Shown: positions 9,272 to 19,731 of the stretch, piece by piece
Position numbering within the stretch: the first letter of the stretch is position 1
How the letters are laid out: each line of letters begins with the position of its first letter
Assembly (NCBI GenBank): GCA_021790675.1
Contig: JAJYGN010000088.1
Location: 1-36,146, forward strand
Direction: 5' to 3'
DNA: 36,146 bases
Origin: Actinomycetes bacterium
GTDB taxonomy: Bacteria > Actinomycetota > Acidimicrobiia > Acidimicrobiales > RAAP-2
Notes under the pieces: generated by a model
What the model was told of the DNA's origin: nothing
The model's database searches: none
What the model saw: the letters and a program-made list of their open reading frames with translations, nothing else
Translations under genes and position numbers: made by a program

Positions 9272-10582
9272 ACGTCACTCTTTGACGACGCGGCCGCGCG
9301 GCGACTGCGCGAGAGTGCGCCACTGGCCGACCTGCTGCGCCCGCGCACTCTCGACGAGGTGCTCGGCCAAGAGCACCTCGTGGGCCCGCAGGGCCCTCTG
9401 CGGCGCTTCGTCGAAGACCGTCAGCTGGTCTCGATGATCCTCTGGGGCCCGGCGGGCACGGGCAAGACGACCCTCGCGCGGATCCTCGCGAGCGCGGCGG
9501 GCTACGAGGCCGAGAGCCTCTCGGCGGTCTCATCCGGGGTGAAGGACGTACGCGAGGCGATCGAGCGCGCTCGACGTCGACGCGGCGAGTTCTCCCAGCG
9601 CACCGTCATCTTCATCGACGAGGTGCATCGCTTCAACAAGTCCCAGCAGGATCTCCTGCTGCCGGCCACCGAGAGTGGCGAAATCGTCCTGATCGGCGCG
9701 ACGACCGAGAACCCGTTCTTCGAGGTGAACGCGGCCCTGATGAGCCGCACGACGCTCTGGCGGCTCCACCCCTTGGATAGCGCCGCCCTGGCCACCCTGG
9801 TCGCGCGCGGCCTCGAACTCAAATCCGCGAGCGCCGACGAGGACGCTGTTGAGGCCCTCGTCGCCTCGGGTGAGGGCGACGCGCGCAGCGTGCTGACGAC
9901 CCTCGAGACGGCCATCGTCCTCGCGGGGGCGAGTCGTCACGTTGCTTTAGAGCACGTGGCGCGCGCTCGCGATGGGCGCCTGTATCACCAGTCGCGCGAC
10001 ACCCACTACGACCAGGTCTCGGCGCTGATCAAGTCGGTGCGCGGCTCGGATCCCGACGCCGCGCTCTACTGGCTGGTGACCCTGCTCGAGAGCGGCGAGT
10101 CGGCGCGCTTTCTCGCGCGCCGACTGGTGATCCTGGCGAGCGAGGATGTCGGTCTGGCCGACTCGAACGCCCTCGTGGTGGCCGAGGCCGCGGCGCGCGC
10201 GGTCGAGTTCGTGGGTCTGCCCGAGGCCCGTCTGACGCTCGCGCACGCGACGCTCTACCTGGCTCTCGCGCCCAAGAGCAACTCGGCCACGCGCGCGCTC
10301 GGCGCCGTGACCGCGGCGATCCGCACCGGGGGAGTCGCCCCGGTGCCGGAGCACCTGCGCGACGGCCACTACGCCGCCGCGGCCACCCTGGGCTTTGGCA
10401 TCGACTATCGCTACCCGCACGACTTCGACAACGCGTGGGTCGCACAGGAGTACCTGCCCGAGGCGGTGGCGGGCCAGCGGTTCTACGAGGCGACGGGTCA
10501 CGGCGCCGAGGCGGCCCTCGCCGCGCGATGGCGCGAGCGCACCTTCCCGGACCAGGGCTCGAACGAGGCCCCGGTAGAGTAA
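9272..10582 (+). CDS. rarA: Replication-associated recombination protein RarA (MgsA); start codon apparently ACG
   Basis: RarA is an AAA+ ATPase of the clamp-loader/WRNIP1 group that acts at stalled forks. Motifs are Walker A GPAGTGKTT, Walker B FIDEVHRFNKSQQD, sensor 1 GATTENPFFEVNAALMSR, and a C-terminal tetramerisation domain (YDQVSALIKSVRGSDPDAAL; HYAAAATLGFG). The first ATG/GTG/TTG in frame is GTG 9359, which would remove the conserved start of the protein. Homology-like sequence (SLFDDAAARRLRESAPLADL, then LRPRTLDEV) continues back to about 9275. The most economical start is ACG at 9272, 6 nt after AAGGG (9261-9265) and two bases past the aspS stop, giving 436 aa. A sequence error at ATG is the alternative. 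The gene call is secure; the start is not. Confidence 0.9.
   Translation, partial: TSLFDDAAARRLRESAPLADLLRPRTLDEVLGQEHLVGPQGPLRRFVEDRQLVSMILWGPAGTGKTTLARILASAAGYEAESLSAVSSGVKDVREAIERARRRRGEFSQRTVIFIDEVHRFNKSQQDLLLPATESGEIVLIGATTENPFFEVNAALMSRTTLWRLHPLDSAALATLVARGLELKSASADEDAVEALVASGEGDARSVLTTLETAIVLAGASRHVALEHVARARDGRLYHQSRDTHYDQVSALIKSVRGSDPDAALYWLVTLLESGESARFLARRLVILASEDVGLADSNALVVAEAAARAVEFVGLPEARLTLAHATLYLALAPKSNSATRALGAVTAAIRTGGVAPVPEHLRDGHYAAAATLGFGIDYRYPHDFDNAWVAQEYLPEAVAGQRFYEATGHGAEAALAARWRERTFPDQGSNEAPVE
10575..10580 (+). promoter_or_regulatory. Putative -10 element giving a leaderless alaS mRNA
   Basis: TAGAGT is followed by six bases (AAATCC) and the GTG at 10587. The last T of the hexamer is the first base of the rarA TAA stop (10580-10582), so the promoter sits inside the end of rarA. 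No Shine-Dalgarno is present. Confidence 0.6.
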
Positions 10583-10586
10583 ATCC

Positions 10587-13133
<2,547 letters not shown>

Positions 13134-13135
13134 CC

Positions 13136-13549
13136 GTGGCGCGCGTCTTGGGTCTCGACCCGGGGACCAGGCGATGCGGGGTCGCGATCAGCGACTCGGC
13201 TCGCACGATGGCCTTTCCCCGCGAGGCTCTCGCCGTCGACGGCACGTTGGTCGAGACGATCCGGCGCGCCGTGGACGAGGAGTCGGTCGACCTGGTGGTC
13301 GTCGGGCGCCCCCTCTCACTCGCCGGCGTGGCGACCGCGTCGACGGACCTCGCCGATGAGCTCTTCGCCAAACTGGCCCAGGCGCTGGCCCCGCGAGAGG
13401 TCATCCAGTTCGACGAACGGCTCACCACGGTCGAGGCCGGACGATCGCTCTCGGGCGCGGGTCATCGGCAGCGCGCCCAGCGTGCGCGCATCGATTCGGC
13501 CGCGGCCGTCGTGATGCTCCAGAGCTTCCTGGAGGGAAGCCGTGCGTAG
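13136..13549 (+). CDS. ruvX: Putative pre-16S rRNA nuclease / Holliday junction resolvase-like RuvX (YqgF)
   Basis: YqgF proteins have an RNase H fold and are linked to 16S rRNA 5'-end maturation in E. coli; other family members show junction-resolving activity. The 137 residues carry the three acidic motifs: GLDPGTRRCGVAISD at the N-terminus, VVVGRPLSLAG in the middle, and DERLTTVEAGRSL. The GTG start lies 2 nt after the alaS stop. The 3' end overlaps mltG by 8 nt. Confidence 0.92.
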   Translation: MARVLGLDPGTRRCGVAISDSARTMAFPREALAVDGTLVETIRRAVDEESVDLVVVGRPLSLAGVATASTDLADELFAKLAQALAPREVIQFDERLTTVEAGRSLSGAGHRQRAQRARIDSAAAVVMLQSFLEGSRA

Positions 13550-14549
13550 TGGGTGGGTCAAGGCGGGTCTCCTCGGCGGCATTGTCGGTGGCATCCTGGT
13601 CGTCGGCCTGCTGTGGTTTGTTCTCCAAGCGGTCGCCCTCGGGGGTCCGGGCAAACAGGTCATCGTCACGGTCAACGCCGGCGACTCGCTCTCGACCGTC
13701 GCTGCCGAGCTGCACAGCGCTGGGGTGATCCACTCGCCGCTCGCTTTTCGCGCCGACCTCGTGATCTTCGGCGCGCCTACGGTGCTACCCGGATCCTACG
13801 AGATCGCCCAGAACTCGTCCTTTTCCCACGTGAAGTCGATCCTCTCGAACGGTCCCAACGTCCAGGAGGTGACCGTGCGACCCGGCCTCACGCTGCACGA
13901 GGTTGCCCTTCAGGTGGCGAGCGCGGTGGGCAACACCTACGCCGAGGCCTTCTTAAAGGACGCCGCGGCGGCGGCCGCGGCGAGCCCGTATCACCCCAAC
14001 GGGTCCCTGGAGGGACTCATCGGCTCGGGCCAGTACGTGATCACACCGACGATGACCCCCTCTCAGCTGCTCGCGCGCATGGAGAGCTCATTCAACTCTT
14101 TGGCCAGCGCCGTGGGTCTTTCACCGACGACGACGGTGGAGGGACTCAGCGCGTACCAGATCGTGATCGCCGCCTCCATCGTGGAGAAGGAGGGCTACTA
14201 CCCGCGCAACATGCCCAAGGTGGCTCGGGTCATCTTCAACCGCCTGGCTCGCGGTGGGCCCCTCCAGATGGACGCGACGGTGCTCTACGCGCTGGGTCGC
14301 GACGGCGGCGCGGTCACCCACGCGATGCTCCAAACCCCTTCGCCTTACAACACGTACCTCAACAGCGGCTTGACCCCGACGCCGATCTGCACGGTGTCGT
14401 CGGACTCGCTGGACGCGGTGCTGCACGCCCCGCCGGGCCCGTGGCTCTACTTCACGGTGATCGACAAGAGCGGCACCGAGGCCTTCGCCACGACCTTCGC
14501 CCAGCAGTTGGCCAATGAGACGATCGCCGCGTCACGGGGCATCGGATGA
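13542..14549 (+). CDS. mltG: Endolytic murein transglycosylase MltG (YceG-like)
   Basis: MltG cleaves nascent glycan strands at the outer face of the membrane and is thought to set strand length. The 335 residues comprise a short cytoplasmic start, one transmembrane helix (about 8-31), a LysM-like segment (VTVNAGDSLSTVAAELHSAG), and the YceG catalytic domain with the SIVEKEG motif (212-218) and VARVIFNRL...MDATVLYALG. The GTG at 13542 lies 5 nt after GGAGGG (13531-13536), inside the end of ruvX. The stop overlaps the aroE start (ATGA). An alanine run (141-147) looks like a linker. Confidence 0.94.
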   Translation: MRSGWVKAGLLGGIVGGILVVGLLWFVLQAVALGGPGKQVIVTVNAGDSLSTVAAELHSAGVIHSPLAFRADLVIFGAPTVLPGSYEIAQNSSFSHVKSILSNGPNVQEVTVRPGLTLHEVALQVASAVGNTYAEAFLKDAAAAAAASPYHPNGSLEGLIGSGQYVITPTMTPSQLLARMESSFNSLASAVGLSPTTTVEGLSAYQIVIAASIVEKEGYYPRNMPKVARVIFNRLARGGPLQMDATVLYALGRDGGAVTHAMLQTPSPYNTYLNSGLTPTPICTVSSDSLDAVLHAPPGPWLYFTVIDKSGTEAFATTFAQQLANETIAASRGIG

Positions 14550-15310
14550 ACTGGCGCCTCGGCGTCGTGGGCTATCCCATCGAGCACTCGCTCTCCCCGC
14601 GTCTGCACGAGGCGGGACTGGCCCTGGCGGGACTCAAGGGAACGTCGGAGCGCGTCGCGATCGCACTTGAGGAGTTCGCCGCGCTCGAGGGACTCCTCGG
14701 CGCGCGCTTCGATGCCCTCTCGGTAACGATGCCGTTAAAGGAGCTCGCCGCTTCATTGTGCACACACTTAGACGGACCCGCGACGCGCACGTCGATGGTG
14801 AACTCTCTGTGGTTTCGCGACGGGCTGATCCATGGCACCAACACCGACGGAGAGGGTTTCGTCGACGCACTCGCCGCCACGCTCGGCGTGGAGGTTGAGG
14901 GACGCCGAGTCGCGGTGATCGGCTCTGGGGGAGCGGCACGCGGAATCGTCGATGCGTTAGCGAGCCACGGTGCCGCGCGCGTTGACGTGCGTGGGCGAAA
15001 CCCGGAGCGTGTGGCCTGGCTGGCCGAGCGCTACGACGTCGTGGGCCCGAGCGAGGTCTATGACGTGGTCGTCAACGCGACGCCGGTGCTCGGTCGCGAC
15101 GACCAGGTACTTCCGGGCGTGACGGACACGACCGTTGCGGTGGACATAACCTATGAACCGCGCCGCTCGCCGTGGCTGAGGGCCTACGAGGAGCGGGGCT
15201 GTCGCAGCGCCAACGGGCTGGGGATGCTGGCCTTCCAGGCCGCTCGCCAGATGTCGTGGTGGTGGGGCGTGCCGATGGACGGCGAGGCGTTATTGGAGGT
15301 GATCGCGTGA
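14546..15310 (+). CDS. aroE: Shikimate dehydrogenase
   Basis: AroE reduces 3-dehydroshikimate with NADPH in aromatic amino acid synthesis. The 254 residues show GYPIEHSLSPRLHEAGL at the substrate site, SVTMPLKE with the catalytic lysine, GTNTDGEGF with the catalytic aspartate, and a Rossmann segment GSGGAARGIVDAL. The usual AVNT is MVNS here, a mild change. The ATG overlaps mltG by 4 nt and the stop overlaps rodA by 4 nt (GTGA). The mltG-aroE pairing is common in actinobacteria. A YdiB-type or quinate enzyme is possible but less likely from context. Confidence 0.9.
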   Translation: MNWRLGVVGYPIEHSLSPRLHEAGLALAGLKGTSERVAIALEEFAALEGLLGARFDALSVTMPLKELAASLCTHLDGPATRTSMVNSLWFRDGLIHGTNTDGEGFVDALAATLGVEVEGRRVAVIGSGGAARGIVDALASHGAARVDVRGRNPERVAWLAERYDVVGPSEVYDVVVNATPVLGRDDQVLPGVTDTTVAVDITYEPRRSPWLRAYEERGCRSANGLGMLAFQAARQMSWWWGVPMDGEALLEVIA

Positions 15311-16446
15311 CCGACACGTTGGCGGCGATCACCGACCGGTTGCGCAGCCGAGACCGGCTCGACCTGGGACTCCTGTGGGGCCTTGTCGCCCTGGGCTTCA
15401 TCGGCGCGTTCATGATCTACAGCGCGACGCGCGCCCCGCTGGCCAACGCCGGCTACAACCCTCACTACTACCTTGAGCGCCAAGGCGTCTTCGTAGTCGC
15501 CGGCATCGTCATCATGTACGTGATCTCCCTCTTCGACTACCGTCGCTTCGAGGTGCTGGCCACCCCGCTGTACGTCATGGCCCTACTGGGACTCGCCGGA
15601 GTGTTCGTGGTGGGCCAGAGCTCGCTCGGGGCCCAGCGCTGGTACAACCTCGGACTGATCCAGGTTCAGCCGAGCGAGTTCACGGTGCTGATCTTGATAC
15701 TCGCCGTCGCCACCTACGCCCACCGACGACCCGACGGGCTCACCATGTACGACGTGGTGCGCCTGCTCCTTATGGCGGCGGTGCCGCTTGGCATGATCGT
15801 CCTCCAGCCCGACCTCGGCACGGCCATCATTATTGTGCTCGTGGTCTCGGCGATGATGGTGATAGCCGGCGTTCCGCCGCGATTCATGAGCTTCCTCGCC
15901 GTGGTGGGAACAATCGGGGTCGCCGGCGCGGTCTACTTCCAGCTGCTCCACCGCTATCAGGTTGACCGTTTCGTCTCGTTCCTCAACCAGAATTCGACGA
16001 ACCCGGCCCTGGCGCCGCTGATCTACGAGGTGAGCAACGCCAAGAGTGCCATCGGCTCGGGCGGCCTCTACGGTGCGGGCCTCTTCAAGGGACTTCAGAC
16101 GGTTCTCGGCTACGTGCCCGAGCAACGCACCGACTTCATCTTCACCGCGATCGGCGAGCAGCTCGGATTCATCGGTTCGGTGACCATCGTCCTGCTGCTC
16201 GCTTTCGTGGCGTGGCGCATGTTCGTGATCGGGCGCAACTCGCGCGACACCATGGGCCGCGTGCTGAGTTTGGGAGTCTTCATCTTCTTCGCTTTCAGCT
16301 GCTTTGAGAACATCGGCATGACGATGGGCATCATGCCGGTGACCGGCATTCCGCTGCCGTTTCTCAGCTACGGCGGTTCCGCCGCGTTGGTCTTTTACAC
16401 CGCGGGCGGTTTGGTGCTGTCTGTCTCGCGCCGTTCGACCAATTAG
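15307..16446 (+). CDS. rodA: SEDS-family peptidoglycan glycosyltransferase, RodA-like
   Basis: SEDS proteins polymerise lipid II into glycan strands together with a class B PBP. The 379 residues form about ten transmembrane helices, with SSLGAQRWYNLGLIQVQPSEF in the middle, LQPDLGTAIIIV, and the C-terminal GIMPVTGIPLPFLSYGGSAA signature. The chosen GTG (15307) overlaps the aroE stop by 4 nt and follows GGAGG (15295-15299) by 7 nt; longer forms would run into aroE. No PBP gene is adjacent. RodA is preferred over FtsW by general similarity and by the absence of ftsZ/mur genes nearby, but that is only moderately firm. Confidence 0.87.
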   Translation: MTDTLAAITDRLRSRDRLDLGLLWGLVALGFIGAFMIYSATRAPLANAGYNPHYYLERQGVFVVAGIVIMYVISLFDYRRFEVLATPLYVMALLGLAGVFVVGQSSLGAQRWYNLGLIQVQPSEFTVLILILAVATYAHRRPDGLTMYDVVRLLLMAAVPLGMIVLQPDLGTAIIIVLVVSAMMVIAGVPPRFMSFLAVVGTIGVAGAVYFQLLHRYQVDRFVSFLNQNSTNPALAPLIYEVSNAKSAIGSGGLYGAGLFKGLQTVLGYVPEQRTDFIFTAIGEQLGFIGSVTIVLLLAFVAWRMFVIGRNSRDTMGRVLSLGVFIFFAFSCFENIGMTMGIMPVTGIPLPFLSYGGSAALVFYTAGGLVLSVSRRSTN

Positions 16447-16449
16447 CCT
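16444..16449 (+). promoter_or_regulatory. Putative -10 element giving a leaderless DUF151 mRNA
   Basis: TAGCCT is followed by six bases (CGTCTC) and the GTG at 16456. Its first three bases are the TAG stop codon of rodA, so the stop codon doubles as half of the promoter hexamer. Confidence 0.55.
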
Positions 16450-16455
16450 CGTCTC

Positions 16456-16953
16456 GTGACTGACCTGCCCGAACCCGCCAGAGTGGATGGATCGCTCGAG
16501 GACGCCGCCGGGGCCCCGGCCACCGAGACGAGCCCGCCGGCACCTGAGGAGATCGTCTACAAGGTGATGAGCATCGAGTCGGTGCTTTTCGACCTGGGCG
16601 ACGCCTCTCCCCAGGTTCACCTGATGGAGGCGGACTTGCCGTATCGGTACCTGTCGATTCCCATCGCCCTCGCCGAAGCCCAGGCGCTGCACAACGCGAT
16701 GAACGGTGTGGCGGGGCGCCGACCCGGCACGCACGAGCTCGTCGCCGAGATGCTCAACCGACTGCGTGCCGACGTCGTCTCCGCGCGGATCGTGCGCTTT
16801 GACGCGGGCGTCTTTTACGCCGAGCTCGACGTCATGACGTCACGCGGGCGTGAGGTGTTCGACTGTCGCACCAGCGACGCCCTGATCATCGCGCAACGCC
16901 AGAAAGTGCCGTCACCGATTCTGTGCAACGAGGAGATACTTTCTGGCGAGTGA
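16456..16953 (+). CDS. Bifunctional nuclease (BFN/DUF151) family protein
   Basis: DUF151 proteins are a widespread family; a plant member has nuclease activity, while the role of bacterial members is poorly defined. The 165 residues begin with an acidic, Ala/Pro-rich tail (about 1-30), followed by the family core: VLFDLGDASPQVHLMEAD, LSIPIALAEAQALHNAMNG, ELVAEMLNRLRADVVSARI, FYAELDVMTSRGREVFDCR, and SDALIIAQRQKVPILC-like sequence near the end. The GTG start is probably leaderless. It is the last gene of the long + strand housekeeping block. Confidence 0.85.
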   Translation: MTDLPEPARVDGSLEDAAGAPATETSPPAPEEIVYKVMSIESVLFDLGDASPQVHLMEADLPYRYLSIPIALAEAQALHNAMNGVAGRRPGTHELVAEMLNRLRADVVSARIVRFDAGVFYAELDVMTSRGREVFDCRTSDALIIAQRQKVPSPILCNEEILSGE

Positions 16954-17029
16954 CGTGTCGACGGCACGGACACGCCCGGCTCTTTCCCTCCAACGTTGGT
17001 CAAGGGCTTCACGGTTGCTTTCTCAGCAC

Positions 17030-17035
17030 TACATT
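17030..17035 (+). promoter_or_regulatory. Putative -10 element of the 828-aa membrane protein gene
   Basis: TACATT lies in the 113-nt gap after the DUF151 gene. RNA would start near 17042, leaving about 25 nt with a G-rich Shine-Dalgarno (about 17060-17065) before the ATG at 17067. I see nothing else in the gap: no clear terminator hairpin and no convincing small ORF. Confidence 0.35.
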
Positions 17036-17066
17036 GTGTTCGATTCGTCGATGACCGGTGGGGGGA

Positions 17067-19553
17067 ATGGCGAGCGTAGATTCGACGTCGACGACGTGGC
17101 GCCTGCGCAGTTGGCGCGCGGCGGGATCGGGCGTGGTCGTCCTGCTCGGTGGCGCGGTGCTCTGGCTCGTGCTCGTGGGCGCGGTCGGAGCTATTGACGG
17201 CACCTCGTCGGCCAAGCATCTCTCGCCGTTTCAAGACGTCGTCATGGTAGTGATGGTCACACTTTTCTTGTTGGTGCCGCCGGCGTGGCTGATCGCGTTT
17301 GCGGGACTCTGTCGTCGAAGCGTCGTCATCGCGTCGAGTGACGTCGTCGCGGTGCCGGGACGTCGGACACTGCGCGTTCCGTGGGCGATGATTTCGGGTG
17401 TGACCCTGGTTGCCCCACGCTGGCGCGCGCGACGCCGGCGTACACCGGCGCTCGTCCTTACCAGCGGTGCACTCTTGAAGATTCCACGAGCGACGAGTCG
17501 ACTGCCCGCGAGGGTGATCGCTGAGTTACACGCCCATCACGATCTCGCCCCGGGTGACGGCGATCGCCAGGTCGCGTTGCGCGTCGTGCGAGAGATCCGT
17601 CAACGGATTCCCGTCACCTCGTCGGTGCGGCCCTCGGACACGTCCTTCTCGAGTAGGGATGTGGCGCACGCGTCATCAGTACGATCGAACCTTCGGGCGG
17701 CGGCCCTGCCGGGTTCTATCGCCTTCCAGCGTCGGGTGCGCGACGTGGTCCCTCCCAACGTTCGACTCGCGGGATACGGAGCGATCGTCTTCGCCATGGG
17801 ACGGCTTTCCCTCGCTGTGGCTCACGGCCAGCAGCGCTCGGGCCAGCCCTTTGACTGGGGTCACTTCATGCTGATACTCTTCGCCGCTCTCGCCGGTGCT
17901 GAACTTCTCATCGTCGTACTGTCGTACTTCACGATGGCGGAGCTAGCGATCGGCGACGACTGGATCGCGCAACGTCGTCACTTTCATCGACGGTGGAGAG
18001 TCCTCGACCGAGGCGAGATCGTCGAGGTATCGCGGTGGTCGCCGCGTTATCTTCGCCGGCAGGTGAGATCGACGCTGGGTGCGCTCGTAATCTCCTCGAC
18101 GAGCTCGTCACGGGCGTTCCTCGTCTCGGGAGCGATGCTGAGAGCCGGTGCCGCCACAGCGGTTGCCACGTTGCTGAGGGACAGCCCAGCGATTCTTCCG
18201 TCGGCGAGGGATCTCCTCAGTCAGCAGTTGACTGACGCGCCGCTCGTGACACCCGATCCCGTGGCGAGGGCGAAACGAGCGTTCCTCGGGGCTCTGAGTG
18301 GGAGTATTTCGTATCTCGTGATCGCGGGAATCGCGGTCAGTGTCGCCATGACCGACGGCGCGAGTTGGGTGATCGTGCCCGCGGGCGTGGCCCTTCTCGC
18401 GACGACGTGGGCGACGATCTATCGTTTTCGAGAGCTACGTCGGATACGTGGTGGCGGCGTGGACGGCAGTGTGTCTCCTCGTAGCGCGAAGATTGTCGCG
18501 GGGATCCTTCAACTCGGGCGTGTGGCGTCGGCCGTGACGGTGGTTCTTGCATCGTGGGCCATTCACCGAGCTCTCAACGCGCCCCCGCCGGGATACGCAA
18601 CGGCGACCCTTTCGCACGTCGTCACACCGTTGCCTGCCTGGCTGTCCTCGGTGAACATGCCAGTGGGATCGAATGAGTTTCGCTACGCCGATCGAGTCCT
18701 TCGGACGCTGTGGAGCGTGCGAGAGCGCGCGTTAGTCCAGCTCGATCCCAACGAATTGGCCCAGGTCGACGGCCAGTCGAGCGAAGCGCTCGCGACCGAT
18801 GTCGCTCTCGTGAAGTTGGCCTCCGTGGGCCAGGCGACGGGCAACCACGTTCCGTTCGAACCCGAGATCACGAGCGTGGTCATCACTGGTTCGACGACGT
18901 CGTATCCCCACACCATGTTGGGCGAGGTGAACTCGACGGGTCCGACCGCGTCGCACCAGTCGATCACGCTGCTCGTGCTGTCAAAGGCGGGACCCGTCGC
19001 ACCGTGGCAGATCCTCCTGACTACCAACTACACGGTGTCACGTGGTTACAACCCGTTCGTGTTCACGTCGCCGGCGTCGTCGGCTACGCCCTCGGTCGAT
19101 CCCCGACGGTTTCCCCAGGAGTTGGCCGGGTATTGGCACACGTGGCTCGTGACGCATCATGATCCGTCGTCGCCCTTCGAAGCGGGACCGTGGACGACGA
19201 CACTTGGCGCAAGCCTGGCCCAGACAACTCAGGGTCAGACGGTTAATCACGGCTTGAACACCGTGCACATCGATTACCGGCCCGCATATGGTCCGTGGGT
19301 GTTCCCGGGTCCCAAGGGGATGCCCATTGTCTGTACGGGGATCCTCGCGACGCTGACCTCGACCGCGGTGGGTTCTCAGTTGATGCGCCAAGACCCCTAC
19401 CGATGGAACTGGGGAGGATTGCTACCCCCGGGTTACTACCGAGTCATCACCGACGTTGGCGTGCATCCGTCGTGCATCGTTGAACAGCCCGACACCAGCC
19501 TGCTCGTGTTGGGCGGCGATGTTCAGGAGATAGCCGAGACCGGCGTGCGCTGA
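17067..19553 (+). CDS. Unrecognised 828-aa membrane protein with two TM-hairpin + PH-like units and a large extracytoplasmic C-terminal domain
   Basis: I do not recognise the family. Seven transmembrane helices can be read: about 21-43, 55-80, 232-252, 265-290, 407-428, 431-452 and 478-500. Positive charges after TM2, TM4 and TM6 put those loops in the cytoplasm and residues 501-828 outside. Each of the first two hairpins is followed by a soluble block (about 83-160 and 290-385) of similar design: a beta-rich start (VVIASSDVVAVPGRR; LAIGDDWIAQRR), a W/R-rich strand, then a Leu/Ala helix. This resembles bacterial PH-like (DUF304-type) domains and suggests an internal duplication. The C-terminal part is Ser/Thr/Pro-rich with two cysteines near the end. 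ATG 17067 is preferred over GTG 17058 because of the G-rich ribosome-binding site. Codon bias looks weaker than in the block upstream. Confidence 0.85.
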   Translation: MASVDSTSTTWRLRSWRAAGSGVVVLLGGAVLWLVLVGAVGAIDGTSSAKHLSPFQDVVMVVMVTLFLLVPPAWLIAFAGLCRRSVVIASSDVVAVPGRRTLRVPWAMISGVTLVAPRWRARRRRTPALVLTSGALLKIPRATSRLPARVIAELHAHHDLAPGDGDRQVALRVVREIRQRIPVTSSVRPSDTSFSSRDVAHASSVRSNLRAAALPGSIAFQRRVRDVVPPNVRLAGYGAIVFAMGRLSLAVAHGQQRSGQPFDWGHFMLILFAALAGAELLIVVLSYFTMAELAIGDDWIAQRRHFHRRWRVLDRGEIVEVSRWSPRYLRRQVRSTLGALVISSTSSSRAFLVSGAMLRAGAATAVATLLRDSPAILPSARDLLSQQLTDAPLVTPDPVARAKRAFLGALSGSISYLVIAGIAVSVAMTDGASWVIVPAGVALLATTWATIYRFRELRRIRGGGVDGSVSPRSAKIVAGILQLGRVASAVTVVLASWAIHRALNAPPPGYATATLSHVVTPLPAWLSSVNMPVGSNEFRYADRVLRTLWSVRERALVQLDPNELAQVDGQSSEALATDVALVKLASVGQATGNHVPFEPEITSVVITGSTTSYPHTMLGEVNSTGPTASHQSITLLVLSKAGPVAPWQILLTTNYTVSRGYNPFVFTSPASSATPSVDPRRFPQELAGYWHTWLVTHHDPSSPFEAGPWTTTLGASLAQTTQGQTVNHGLNTVHIDYRPAYGPWVFPGPKGMPIVCTGILATLTSTAVGSQLMRQDPYRWNWGGLLPPGYYRVITDVGVHPSCIVEQPDTSLLVLGGDVQEIAETGVR

Positions 19554-19685
19554 CAGCGGCGTCGCCAGTTAGTGCTCAGCTGGGCTGGTGCGGCCCTGTG
19601 CCTCGCGCCGCAGTTACACCTGTTGGTAACTCGCAGCGATGCGAGCCAAGATCGGACGCCGTGGAGTCCTTGTCCAACGCGGGAG

Positions 19686-19691
19686 TACTCT
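19686..19691 (+). promoter_or_regulatory. Putative -10 element of the SGNH hydrolase gene
   Basis: TACTCT would start RNA near 19698, giving a leader of about 34 nt with AGGGAG (about 19721-19726) before the ATG at 19732. The 178-nt gap between 19554 and 19731 otherwise holds only a 6-bp hairpin with a GCGA loop (19630-19645), which has no T tract. Confidence 0.45.
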
Positions 19692-19731
19692 AGGGGTGAA
19701 CCCGGGCCTGGAGGGGACAAAGGGAGACACG

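Noticed and set aside
9359..10582. rarA starting at GTG 9359
   Set aside because: This would drop about 29 residues of conserved N-terminal sequence, and no ribosome-binding site fits there.
19630..19645. Hairpin CTCGCA-GCGA-TGCGAG between the 828-aa protein gene and the SGNH gene
   Set aside because: Only 6 bp, no T tract after it, and no partner copy elsewhere. It may be a weak RNA structure but does not support a terminator or operator call.
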